From NCBI GenBank assembly GCA_035540955.1, contig DATLFP010000104.1:1-26745 (forward strand): a stretch of 26,745 nucleotides of DNA. Reading direction: 5' to 3'. Under the pieces are notes generated by a model. The model ran no database searches, was not told the DNA's origin, and saw nothing but the letters and a program-made list of their open reading frames with translations. The first letter of the stretch is position 1. Every line of letters starts with the position of its first letter. Of the stretch, positions 1-6,877 are shown piece by piece. The stretch is from DATLFP01 sp035540955. Lineage in GTDB: Bacteria; Actinomycetota; Acidimicrobiia; Acidimicrobiales; CADCSY01. The position numbers and the translations under genes are program-made.

Positions 1-348
1 CCCGGCCTCGCCGCCTACGGCGCGGCGAAGGCGGGGGTCGCCGAGCTGACCCGGGTGGCGGCGGTCGAGCTCGGGCGCCAGTCGATCCGGGTGAACTGCA
101 TCCTCCCCGGCGGGGTGGTGACGCCCATCATCTACGACAGCCCGACGCTGCCCCAGGCGATCGACCCGGAGATGGTGCGGGCGGGCATGGCCGACATGCA
201 GCCCATCCCGCGCGCCGGCGAGCCGCTCGACATCGCCAACGCCGCGCTCTGGCTGGCGTCGGACGAGTCGTCGTTCGTGACCGGCCAGGCGATCGTGGTC
301 GACGGCGGCCTGTCCATCGAGGCCCCCGGGAGCCGGGCCCGGCGCTGA
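1..348 (+). CDS. SDR family oxidoreductase (5' truncated)
   Basis: The reading frame is open from base 1, so the gene begins outside the window and only the C-terminal 115 residues are present. The fragment starts with PGLAAYGAAKAGV, which carries the SDR catalytic Tyr-x-x-x-Lys pair (fragment residues 6 and 10). It is followed by the family-typical VNCILPGGVVTP segment and ends with the usual SDR closing block (WLASDESSFVTGQ, then VDGG). Such enzymes oxidise or reduce an alcohol/ketone with NAD(P)(H) in the cytoplasm; the Rossmann glycine motif that would indicate the cofactor lies off the window. A 65-base gap with its own promoter separates it from the next gene, so co-transcription is not required. 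The family is certain; the substrate cannot be told. Confidence 0.93.
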   Translation, partial: PGLAAYGAAKAGVAELTRVAAVELGRQSIRVNCILPGGVVTPIIYDSPTLPQAIDPEMVRAGMADMQPIPRAGEPLDIANAALWLASDESSFVTGQAIVVDGGLSIEAPGSRARR

Positions 349-364
349 CCAGCGAGCCAAGAAC

Positions 365-387
365 CTGACATTTGCGTCAGATACGAT
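365..387 (+). promoter_or_regulatory. Dyad CTGAC-N6-GTCAG with -10 box TACGAT, upstream of the LLM oxidoreductase gene
   Basis: CTGAC at 365-369 and GTCAG at 376-380 form a perfect 5-bp inverted repeat with a 6-base spacer. TACGAT (382-387) fits the actinobacterial TANNNT -10 box and lies next to the dyad, so a bound protein would block RNA polymerase. The same dyad with longer arms occurs at 23185-23206. A purine-rich Shine-Dalgarno run (AGGGGGGAG, 401-409) follows. The regulator is not identified. Confidence 0.5.
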
Positions 388-413
388 CGGCCGATCGAGC
401 AGGGGGGAGCGAC

Positions 414-1505
414 GTGAAGTTCGGGATCTTCTACGAGATCTCGGTGCCGAGGCCGTGGACGCCGGGCGCCGAGAAGCAGGTCTACGACAACTGCCTCGAG
501 CAGGTGCGCCTGGCCGACGAGCTGGGGTTCGACCAGGTGTGGTGCGTCGAGCACCACTTCCTCGAGGAGTACAGCCACAGCCCGGCACCCGAGCTGTTCC
601 TCACCGCCTGCGCGATGGTCACCGAGCGCATCCGGGTCGGCCACGGCATCATCGTGTGCGTCCCCGAGTTCAACCACATCATCAAGGTGGCGGAGCGCAC
701 CGCGGTGCTCGACATCCTCTCGGGCGGACGGCTCGAGGTGGGCACCGGCCGGTCGGCGACCTGGACCGAGCTCGGCGGGTTCGGGGCCGATCCCGACGAG
801 ACGAAGAAGACCTGGGACGAGTACGTCAGGGTGCTCCCGAAGATGTGGACCAACGAGCGCTTCGGCTATGACGGCCGGGCGTTCTCCTTTCCCGAGCGGG
901 CGATCATTCCCAAGCCGGTGCAGACACCGCATCCGCCGATGTGGGTGGCGGTCACCAGCCCCGGCACCGAGATCGACGCCGCCGACCGCGGCCTCGGCAG
1001 CCTCGGGCTCACCTTCGGCGGGTTCGCCGAGCAGGAGAAGAAGATCGCGGAGTACCGGCGCCGCATCCAGCTGTGCGACCCGGTGGGTGAGGTCGTCAAC
1101 GAGCAGGTGAACACCGTCAACTTCCTCTTCTGCCACGAGGACGTGAAGTACGGCGGCGAGGTCGGCCAGCGCCTCGCCGGCACGTTCAGCTACATGGCGG
1201 CCCAGCTGCTCGCGGCGCGGGAGGCGTACCCGAGCCGCTCCTACCCGTCGCTCGGGCTGCTGCCGCAGCTGCGCCAGGAGGCGGCGGGCCCCGGCGACCC
1301 GAGCGGCCTGCCGGAGGGTCTCGCGATCGGCGATCCCGCCCGCATCATCGAGGTCGTCAAGCGGTGGGAGTCGGTGGGCGTCGACCGCATCAACTTCCTG
1401 CTCAACGCGGCGGAGACGGTGCCCCAGCAGGAGGTGCTCGACAGCCTGCGGCTGTTCGCCGCCGAGGTCATGCCCGCCTTCGCCACCACCGAGAAGGTCG
1501 CCTGA
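414..1505 (+). CDS. LLM class flavin-dependent oxidoreductase (luciferase-like)
   Basis: A 363-residue protein of the bacterial luciferase/F420-FMN oxidoreductase superfamily. The N-terminus MKFGIFYEISVPRPW is the typical first TIM-barrel strand. It is followed by ADELGFDQVWCVEHHF, the VGHGIIVCVPEFNHI strand region and LSGGRLEVGTGR, all standard for LLM enzymes. The frame stays open upstream to 372, but GTG at 414 is preferred because AGGGGGGAG (401-409) sits at good spacing and the protein then starts right at the first barrel strand. It probably uses reduced FMN or F420 for a monooxygenase or reductase reaction in the cytoplasm; substrate unknown. It is first in a likely operon with the genes at 1555 and 2289, downstream of the CTGAC-N6-GTCAG dyad. 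Confidence 0.92.
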   Translation: MKFGIFYEISVPRPWTPGAEKQVYDNCLEQVRLADELGFDQVWCVEHHFLEEYSHSPAPELFLTACAMVTERIRVGHGIIVCVPEFNHIIKVAERTAVLDILSGGRLEVGTGRSATWTELGGFGADPDETKKTWDEYVRVLPKMWTNERFGYDGRAFSFPERAIIPKPVQTPHPPMWVAVTSPGTEIDAADRGLGSLGLTFGGFAEQEKKIAEYRRRIQLCDPVGEVVNEQVNTVNFLFCHEDVKYGGEVGQRLAGTFSYMAAQLLAAREAYPSRSYPSLGLLPQLRQEAAGPGDPSGLPEGLAIGDPARIIEVVKRWESVGVDRINFLLNAAETVPQQEVLDSLRLFAAEVMPAFATTEKVA

Positions 1506-1555
1506 TGGGTTCTCGCTCCGCGGGCTCCGCTCGACGTGCCGGACGGACCCGCTGA
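1505..1555 (+). other. 16-codon mini-ORF or spacer between operon genes
   Basis: The 49 bases between the LLM and decarboxylase-like genes hold an in-phase mini-ORF, ATG 1505 to TGA 1553-1555, joined to both neighbours by TGATG (1503-1507 and 1553-1557). It would encode an Arg/Ser-rich 16-mer. There is no Shine-Dalgarno motif of its own, and the segment contains a GCTCCGC direct repeat, so it may simply be a spacer that keeps ribosomes moving between cistrons. Whether it is translated cannot be told. Confidence 0.2.
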
Positions 1556-2292
1556 TGCCGCTGTTCGGGAGTCTCGACACGGGGGGCATCGCCGGCGTGC
1601 CGGTCATGGCCGACCTGCACACCGACCCGCTCACCATCGAGCGGGCCGACAGCCTCCACCTGCTGCACGAGATCGAGAGCGCGCCCATGCTCGACCTCAT
1701 CCCTCCGGCGTTGCATCCCACGGTCCCGCCCACGGTGTCGGTGTGGGGGTGGCGATGCCAGGGGACCGAGATCGGTGACTTCACCGTGGTCCAGGTGCGG
1801 ATCGGGTGCCGGGCCGGGGTGCGTCCCCGGGGCTACCTGCTCGCCTGCTACGTCGACGACGATGCCGCCGCTGACGCGCTGTCCGCTCGGTGGGGGTTCC
1901 GACGCGATCCGGGCACGCCGAAGCTCGAGACGATGCACCACCAGACGGTCGTCACCGTCGAGCGCGAGGGGACGACCATCATCGACGCCGCCCTCGAGTC
2001 GCCGGAGTCGATCTCGGGGGGCGACGTGCAGTACGTAGCCGGGATGCACCTGGCCGAGACGCCGAGCGGGCCTCGGCTGGTGCAGGTCGACCCCGAGTTC
2101 ACCTTCCACCGTGCCGACCGGGGCAAGCCCCGCCTCCACGTGTTCGACGCGGCGGCCGTCGGCGACGAGCGGATCGTGCCGTCCTGGCCGGTGTCGTCGT
2201 CGTTCGCGATCACCGACATCACGCTGCCGGCGCTGCGGTACGTGTGCCGGGTCGACGTCCCGGCCATGGCCGGCACCGAGCCGGTGAGATGA
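1555..2292 (+). CDS. Acetoacetate decarboxylase-like protein
   Basis: A 245-residue protein whose length and layout fit the acetoacetate decarboxylase superfamily. A WGWRCQGTEIGDFTVVQVRIGCR beta region leads into GYLLACYVDDDAAADALSARWGF. The segment DPGTPKLE then places Lys123 where the family carries its Schiff-base lysine after a proline. The C-terminal half (around TVEREGTTIIDAALESP) is beta-rich. Known members decarboxylate beta-keto acids or, in divergent subfamilies, act as aldolase-dehydratases. The gene follows the LLM gene closely and overlaps the kinase gene by 4 bases (ATGA), so it is translationally coupled to it. Family call is moderate (similarity weaker than for neighbours); the substrate is not known. 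Confidence 0.65.
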   Translation: MPLFGSLDTGGIAGVPVMADLHTDPLTIERADSLHLLHEIESAPMLDLIPPALHPTVPPTVSVWGWRCQGTEIGDFTVVQVRIGCRAGVRPRGYLLACYVDDDAAADALSARWGFRRDPGTPKLETMHHQTVVTVEREGTTIIDAALESPESISGGDVQYVAGMHLAETPSGPRLVQVDPEFTFHRADRGKPRLHVFDAAAVGDERIVPSWPVSSSFAITDITLPALRYVCRVDVPAMAGTEPVR

Positions 2293-3317
2293 CCACGGTC
2301 GGCATCGCCGAGGGGCCGGTCACCGCCTGGTTCGGCGTACACGTGCCGCAGGCCGTCGCGCCGCTCACCTTCGAGCGGGTCGCCGGCGGGCACTCGTGCC
2401 TCACGTTCATCGTCACCGACGCCGCCGGCGAGCGGTTCGTGCTGCGGCGGCCGCCGCTCGGCCATGTCCTCGCCACCGCCCACGACGTCGTGCGCGAGCA
2501 CCGCGTGATGTCCGCGCTGCAGGACACCGGCGTGCCGGTGCCCCGGATGCTGGGCGTCTGCACCGACGTCGACGTGAACGACGCGCCCTTCTACGTGATG
2601 GGCTACGTCGACGGTGTCGTGCTCCACAGCGCAGCCGACGCCAGTGCCAAGCTCGCCGACGACGACGCTCGCGTCCGGGCCACCGACTCCCTCGTCGACG
2701 CGCTCGTGGCGCTGCACGCGGTGGACATCGACGAGGTCGGTCTCGGGGACCTGGCCCGGCGCACCGGCTACCTGGAGCGCCAGCTCAAGCGGTGGGCGGG
2801 GCAGTGGTCGTCGTCGAAGACCCGCGAGCTTCCGGGGATGGAGCGGCTCCACGAGTGGCTCGTGGCCAACCGCCCCGACGAGCCGGGCTCGGGGATCATC
2901 CACGGCGACTATCGCCTCGGCAACCTGCTCCACGCGCCCGACGGCACCGTGCTCGCCATCCTCGACTGGGAGCTGTGCACGCTCGGCGACCCGCTGGCCG
3001 ACGTGTCGTACCTCGTGCGGTCGTGGGTGGGACCCACGGCCGGCGTGCCCGATGCGGTGGCGCCGGCGTCGGCGGCCCCCGGGTTCCCTGCCGCGGTGGA
3101 TGTCGCCGAGCGGTATGCCAAGGCCACCGGCATGGCGCTGTCCGACCTCGACTACTGGATGGCGTTCAACGCCTGGCGCTCGGCGGCCATCGCCGAGGGC
3201 GTCTACCGGCGCTACATCGACGGCGACATGGGCACCGCGCCCCCCGACGTCGACCGCTACCAGAAGAGCGTCGACGTCTCCGTCGAGTCCGGGTTGCGGA
3301 CCGCCGGCCTCGCCTGA
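2289..3317 (+). CDS. APH-type phosphotransferase (ACAD10/11 N-domain / LvaA-like kinase)
   Basis: A 342-residue protein with the aminoglycoside-phosphotransferase fold. The nucleotide-binding N-lobe contains FVLRRPP (lysine replaced by Arg-Arg, as is usual in this subfamily) and EHRVMSALQDTGVPVPRML. The catalytic loop HGDYRLGN (H205, D207, N212) and the metal-binding ILDWE (D226) follow. Together with LGDPLADVSYL these are hallmarks of the ACAD10/ACAD11 kinase domain and of LvaA, which phosphorylates 4-hydroxyacyl-CoA. ATG 2289 is chosen because it overlaps the previous stop (ATGA), although the frame stays open further upstream. It ends one base before the convergent hydrolase gene. The kinase family is secure; a hydroxyacyl-CoA substrate is inferred from the family and the surrounding acyl-CoA genes. 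Confidence 0.9.
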   Translation: MTTVGIAEGPVTAWFGVHVPQAVAPLTFERVAGGHSCLTFIVTDAAGERFVLRRPPLGHVLATAHDVVREHRVMSALQDTGVPVPRMLGVCTDVDVNDAPFYVMGYVDGVVLHSAADASAKLADDDARVRATDSLVDALVALHAVDIDEVGLGDLARRTGYLERQLKRWAGQWSSSKTRELPGMERLHEWLVANRPDEPGSGIIHGDYRLGNLLHAPDGTVLAILDWELCTLGDPLADVSYLVRSWVGPTAGVPDAVAPASAAPGFPAAVDVAERYAKATGMALSDLDYWMAFNAWRSAAIAEGVYRRYIDGDMGTAPPDVDRYQKSVDVSVESGLRTAGLA

Positions 3318-3318
3318 G

Positions 3319-4263
3319 CTACAGGGACTTCAGGAAGTCGAGGAGGGCGGCGTTGACCTCGGCCGGCTTCTCCTGCTGCACCCAGTGCCCGGCGTTCTCG
3401 ACGATGATGTTCCCGCGGTGGTCATCGAGGTAGTCCCTCCCCACGTCGGGCGGGCTCATGATCAGCACCGGATCCTGCGCGCCCCCGATGAAGAGCGACG
3501 GCGCCGTGACGTGCTTGCCGTCGAGCTCGGGCGTGGTCTCCCAGTTGCGGTCGAAGTTGCGGTACCAGTTGATGCCCCCCGTGAAGCCGGTCCGGGTGAA
3601 CTCCGCCACGTAGTGATCGAGCTCCTCCTGGGAGAGCCAGGAGGGAAGCGTCTGGGCGATCGGGAGGCGCTCGACGAACCCGGCATCGCCGGCGACCTCG
3701 GGCGGCATCATCGCGTCGGGGGAGAGGCCGGCCAGCATGCCCCGCATGGTGCGGGCGGGATCGGCGGCGAGGTTCGCATCGGCGACGCCCGGCTCCTGGA
3801 AGTAGAGGATGTAGAAGAACGAGTCGCCGAACACGTTGCGCATCGCGGTCACGGGCGAGACCGGACCGCGAGGGATGAACGGCACGCTCATGCCGACGAC
3901 CCCGGCGACGCGCTCGGGATGCAGCACGCTCATCTGCCAGACCACCATCGAGCCCCAGTCGTGACCGACGAACACCGCCTTCTCGGCTTCGACGTCGTCG
4001 AGCAGGCCGAGAAGATCGTCGGTGAGGTGATGGATGTCGTAGTCGGCGATCGCTTCCGGTCGCGACGAGCGGCCATAGCCACGCTGGTCGGGCGCGAGGA
4101 CGCGGTAGCCGGCGTCGGCCAGCACCGGGATCTGGTGGCGCCAGGAGTAGGCGAGCTCCGGGAAGCCGTGGGCGAGGATCACGACGGGACGGTCGGCGGG
4201 GCCGGGCCCGCCCTCGTCGATGACGTGCAGCTCGACCCCGTTCACGGCGACCATCCGCTTCAT
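3319..4263 (-). CDS. Alpha/beta hydrolase, epoxide-hydrolase-like
   Basis: A 314-residue alpha/beta hydrolase. The oxyanion motif HGFPE is at 32-36 and the nucleophile elbow GHDWGS places Asp102 as nucleophile, which separates epoxide hydrolases and dehalogenases from serine esterases. The acid is probably Asp264 (AQDPVL) and the base His293 (NAGHWVQQEKP). A cap region with NWYRNFDRNW supplies a plausible lid tyrosine. The open frame extends upstream to 4470, but ATG 4263 is preferred because TACCAT (4275-4270) lies 6 bases before it, giving a leaderless promoter. A palindrome shared with the divergent TetR gene overlaps this -10 box, so TetR control is likely. Epoxide hydrolysis is the best guess; lactone or ester cleavage is possible. 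Confidence 0.9.
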   Translation of the reverse strand: MKRMVAVNGVELHVIDEGGPGPADRPVVILAHGFPELAYSWRHQIPVLADAGYRVLAPDQRGYGRSSRPEAIADYDIHHLTDDLLGLLDDVEAEKAVFVGHDWGSMVVWQMSVLHPERVAGVVGMSVPFIPRGPVSPVTAMRNVFGDSFFYILYFQEPGVADANLAADPARTMRGMLAGLSPDAMMPPEVAGDAGFVERLPIAQTLPSWLSQEELDHYVAEFTRTGFTGGINWYRNFDRNWETTPELDGKHVTAPSLFIGGAQDPVLIMSPPDVGRDYLDDHRGNIIVENAGHWVQQEKPAEVNAALLDFLKSL

Positions 4264-4268
4264 CCGAG

Positions 4269-4288
4269 TATGGTAACGCGCGTTGCCA
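4269..4288. promoter_or_regulatory. Divergent promoter/operator between hydrolase and TetR genes
   Basis: TGGTAACGCGCGTTGCCA (4271-4288) is an 18-bp inverted repeat with one mismatched pair. It overlaps the minus-strand -10 box TACCAT (4275-4270, hydrolase) and a plus-strand TANNNT box TATGGT (4269-4274, TetR gene). Overlapping divergent -10 boxes inside one palindrome suggest autoregulation by the adjacent TetR protein. The AACG..CGTT core resembles the four-site motif described at 11761, 14168, 17779 and 23263, but the flanks differ. Confidence 0.6.
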
Positions 4289-4306
4289 AAGGCGTCGTCG
4301 TCATCC

Positions 4307-4930
4307 GTGGAGCCCACCGACCGGGTTCGTGGCCGCTGGGCCGGGGTCGCGCCCGACGACCGGCGGGCCGAACGCCGCGCCCTGTTGCTGGAGGCGGCGC
4401 TCGAGCTCCTCGGCACCGAGGGCTTCGCGGGCACGACCGTGCGGGCCGTCTGCCAGTCGGCGGGCCTCAACCCCCGCTACTTCTACGAGAGCTTCGACGA
4501 TCTCGATGCGCTCGTGATCGGCCTCTACGACCATCTGCTCGACGAGCTGCGTGAGGCCGCCGCCGAGGCGGTGGCGGTGGCCGGCGGCACGCCCGAGGAC
4601 GCGGTTCGAGCCACGGTCGAGAGCATCGTCCGGTTCGTCGACGAGGATCGACGGCGGGGGAGGGTGCTCTACCACGAGGCCCTCGGCAACGAGGCCCTCA
4701 ACCGGCATCGCATCGAGCGCGGGTTCGCGATCGCCGACCTGCTCGCCGCCGACCGTCCGGATCGCGTGCACCAGGTGAGCGCCGCCCTCGTCGTCGGCGG
4801 GTTCAGCGAGCTGCTCATGGGCTGGCTCGACGGGCGCATCACGGTCAGCCGGAAGCGACTGGTCGACGACACCTCCGCACTGTTTCTCGCGATCGGCGCC
4901 GCCGCCGATCGCATCGCAACCGAAAGGTGA
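4307..4930 (+). CDS. TetR/AcrR family transcriptional regulator
   Basis: About 207 residues from GTG 4307; a TTG at 4283 would add 8 residues but would place the start inside the operator palindrome. The N-terminal helix-turn-helix is clear: RRALLLEAALELLGTEGF, then TTVRAVCQSAGLNPRYFYESF (about residues 43-63), with the signature F/Y-Y-x-x-F end of the recognition helix. The C-terminal ligand domain is alpha-helical and includes RGRVLYHEALGN and a membrane-like but soluble helix LVVGGFSELLMGWLDG. It is divergent from the hydrolase gene and overlaps or abuts the start of the acyl-CoA dehydrogenase gene at 4933, so it probably controls both. The ligand is unknown, perhaps an acyl-CoA or hydroxy compound. 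Confidence 0.9.
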   Translation: MEPTDRVRGRWAGVAPDDRRAERRALLLEAALELLGTEGFAGTTVRAVCQSAGLNPRYFYESFDDLDALVIGLYDHLLDELREAAAEAVAVAGGTPEDAVRATVESIVRFVDEDRRRGRVLYHEALGNEALNRHRIERGFAIADLLAADRPDRVHQVSAALVVGGFSELLMGWLDGRITVSRKRLVDDTSALFLAIGAAADRIATER

Positions 4931-4932
4931 AC

Positions 4933-6108
4933 ATGGACGTCATCTCGCTCGCCGAGGAGCTTGCTGCCGAGTTCGGCGAGCGCGCCGCCGAGGTCGATCG
5001 GTCAGGCCGGTTCCCGACCGAGAACATCGACCGCATGAGGGAGACCGGCTATCTGAAGATCGCCGTCCCCGAGGAGTGCGGCGGGCTCGGCGCCGACCTC
5101 GGAACGGTCTGCGAGGCCCAGGGGATCATCGCCGCCGGCTGCGCGTCGACGGCGCTCGCGTCGAACATGCACATCTTCGGCATCGGCTCGGCGTCGGAGG
5201 GGTGGTATCAGGGGGACCGGTCGGCCAAGCCCATCTTCGACATGATCGCGAGCGGTGTGGTGGTCGGTGGCAGCCTCACCGACGCGGCCACCGGGCTGAA
5301 CGTCCGTACGTCGTCGACGCCGGCGGTGAAGGTGGACGGCGGCTACCGGATCACCGGGCGGAAGTCGTTCTGCTCGCTGGCGCCGGTGCTCGACTTCTTC
5401 TGGGGTACGGCGGCCGACACCCATACCGGCGACCTCCTGCTGTTCGGGCTGCCGCGGGACACCGAGGGGCTCTCCTTCGTCGACTCGTGGGACACGATGG
5501 CGATGCGAGGGACGGGATCCTGGGACGTCATCTTCGACGACGTCTTCGTGCCCGATCTCGCCGTGCAGGCCGGGGGCTTCGGCGCCAGCCGCGAGACCGA
5601 CCCGCGGGTCCTGTGGGAGATGGGCGCCGAACGAGCCTTCGCCTGGTTCGCGTGCACGATCGCGTCCATCTACCTGTCGGTGGCCCGGGCCGCCACGTCC
5701 TTCGCCTTCGACTACGTGGCCAACCGGACCGTCACCGGGGCGTCGTCGCCGATGTCGCACCAGCCGGCCCAGGTGTTCAGCGCCGCTGAGGTCGAGCTGC
5801 TGCTGCGCCCGGCGGAAGCGATGCTGCGGGACGCCATCGCCCGCCGGGCGGCCGGGGAGACGCTGGCGCCGGAGCAGCTCAACGCCATGAAGTACGTGGC
5901 GGTGAACAACGCCGCCGGCGCCGTCGACCGGTGCGTGCGGATGGTCGGCGGGCACGGCATCTTCCGCAAGCTGCCGCTGGAGCGGTTCTACCGAGACGTG
6001 CGCGCCGGCCAGTTCCACCCGCCGAGCAACGACGTCGCCCTCGAGACCATCGGCAAGGCCGCCCTCCGCATCGACCCCATGCACGAGCCGAGGTGGCCGG
6101 CGGACTGA
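4933..6108 (+). CDS. Acyl-CoA dehydrogenase family flavoprotein, atypical active site
   Basis: A 391-residue protein with the acyl-CoA dehydrogenase fold: N-terminal helical part with LKIAVPEECGGLGADL, middle beta-domain with VVGGSLTDAATGLNVRTSS and ITGRKSFCSLAPV, and C-terminal helices with GGHGIFRKLPLERFYRDVRAG. Where MCAD-type enzymes carry catalytic Glu in YEGT, this protein reads QFHPPSND (about 360-367). The usual base is therefore absent, as in flavin monooxygenases of this fold and some alpha/beta subunit dehydrogenases. ATG 4933 is chosen because AAAGG (4923-4927) sits just upstream; GTG 4927 is in frame. The gene directly follows the TetR gene and shares its transcript. The fold is certain; dehydrogenase versus oxygenase is open. 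Confidence 0.88.
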   Translation: MDVISLAEELAAEFGERAAEVDRSGRFPTENIDRMRETGYLKIAVPEECGGLGADLGTVCEAQGIIAAGCASTALASNMHIFGIGSASEGWYQGDRSAKPIFDMIASGVVVGGSLTDAATGLNVRTSSTPAVKVDGGYRITGRKSFCSLAPVLDFFWGTAADTHTGDLLLFGLPRDTEGLSFVDSWDTMAMRGTGSWDVIFDDVFVPDLAVQAGGFGASRETDPRVLWEMGAERAFAWFACTIASIYLSVARAATSFAFDYVANRTVTGASSPMSHQPAQVFSAAEVELLLRPAEAMLRDAIARRAAGETLAPEQLNAMKYVAVNNAAGAVDRCVRMVGGHGIFRKLPLERFYRDVRAGQFHPPSNDVALETIGKAALRIDPMHEPRWPAD

Positions 6109-6126
6109 CCCGCCGGTGTCACGCCG

Positions 6127-6825
6127 TCACTCGCGTGAGCGGAGGAACTCGTCGAGCAGCGTGGTGACGGCCGTGCGGAGCCCGGCGGGCTCGAGGCCGA
6201 GGTCGACGACCGCGGCGCAGCCGAGGAGCAGGTGCTCGGTGCCGATGTAGTTGTGGCCGAGGCGCAGCGCCTCCCGCAGGGCCTGGGTGAGGCAGCGCCG
6301 ACCGTCGGCGCCGACGGGAAGCGGCCCGGGACCCGGCGCCTCGTCGCCTGCGGGGCGGCGGCGCTCGAGGTCGCGCCGGAGGCGTGACGGTGACGTGCCG
6401 GCGTGCGCCACCGCCCGCACGGCGAGCGACGCGGCGTCGTCGAGGATCCCGAGCGCGAGGTGCTCCGGGCCGATGGCGGGCTCGCACCACCGCCGGGCGT
6501 GGTCCTGGGCCCGGGCGAGCGCCTGGCGGGCGCGCGCGGTGTAGCGGTCGAGCGTGCCGGCCCCGAGGAGATCGGCGACCGTGAGCGTCGTCGCCCGCGG
6601 CGTGAACCGCTGCTGGGCCGCCTGCCGGCTGATGCCGGCGTGCTCGCCGATCTCGGCCCACGAGTGACCGGCGTGCCGGGCGCGTTCGACGTACCAGCCG
6701 ACGAGGCGCTCGCCGAGCGCGGTGAGGTCGGCGGCCACCGCCTCGGCATGGGCGATGGCGTCGAGGGCGCCTGCCGGTCGGCGCTCATCGACCGCTCGAC
6801 GGAGGGTCTCGAGGTCGAACATCAC
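6127..6825 (-). CDS. HTH plus Clp N-terminal-domain protein
   Basis: A 232-residue soluble protein with two parts. Residues about 53-74 (HSWAEIGEHAGISRQAAQQRF) form a helix-turn-helix suited to DNA binding. Residues about 93-205 hold two Clp-N-like helical repeats, marked by RARQALARAQDHA with IGPEHLALGILDD, and by CLTQALREALRLGHNYIGTEHLLLG. Clp-N repeats normally recruit substrates to ClpA/ClpC, but no AAA+ ATPase module is present, so this is a stand-alone adaptor or regulator as found in many actinobacteria. Start is GTG 6825 or ATG 6822; both lie directly beside a strong dyad (6826-6847) containing a TACCTT -10-like box, which suggests a near-leaderless, autoregulated transcript. Its partner and target genes are not known. 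Confidence 0.85.
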   Translation of the reverse strand: MMFDLETLRRAVDERRPAGALDAIAHAEAVAADLTALGERLVGWYVERARHAGHSWAEIGEHAGISRQAAQQRFTPRATTLTVADLLGAGTLDRYTARARQALARAQDHARRWCEPAIGPEHLALGILDDAASLAVRAVAHAGTSPSRLRRDLERRRPAGDEAPGPGPLPVGADGRRCLTQALREALRLGHNYIGTEHLLLGCAAVVDLGLEPAGLRTAVTTLLDEFLRSRE

Positions 6826-6847
6826 CTGTCAAGGTATATCTTGACAG
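6826..6847. promoter_or_regulatory. Divergent operator CTGTCAAG-N6-CTTGACAG
   Basis: A perfect 8-bp inverted repeat with arms at 6826-6833 and 6840-6847 and the spacer GTATAT. It contains TATCTT (plus, 6837-6842) and TACCTT (minus, 6836-6831), both TANNNT -10 boxes, so one dimer could silence transcription in both directions. It sits one base before the start of the HTH/Clp-N gene and about 30 bases before the serine hydrolase gene. The HTH protein next door is the obvious candidate ligand. The half-site differs from the HspR HAIR element. Confidence 0.65.
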
Positions 6848-6877
6848 AGGGTCACATTGCAAGGTAGGACCTGCATC

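Noticed and set aside
132..1784. Long open frame on the minus strand (550 codons)
   Set aside because: It runs antisense to the LLM and decarboxylase-like genes, has an Arg/Ala/His-rich composition without any recognisable domain, and is the expected shadow of high third-position GC.
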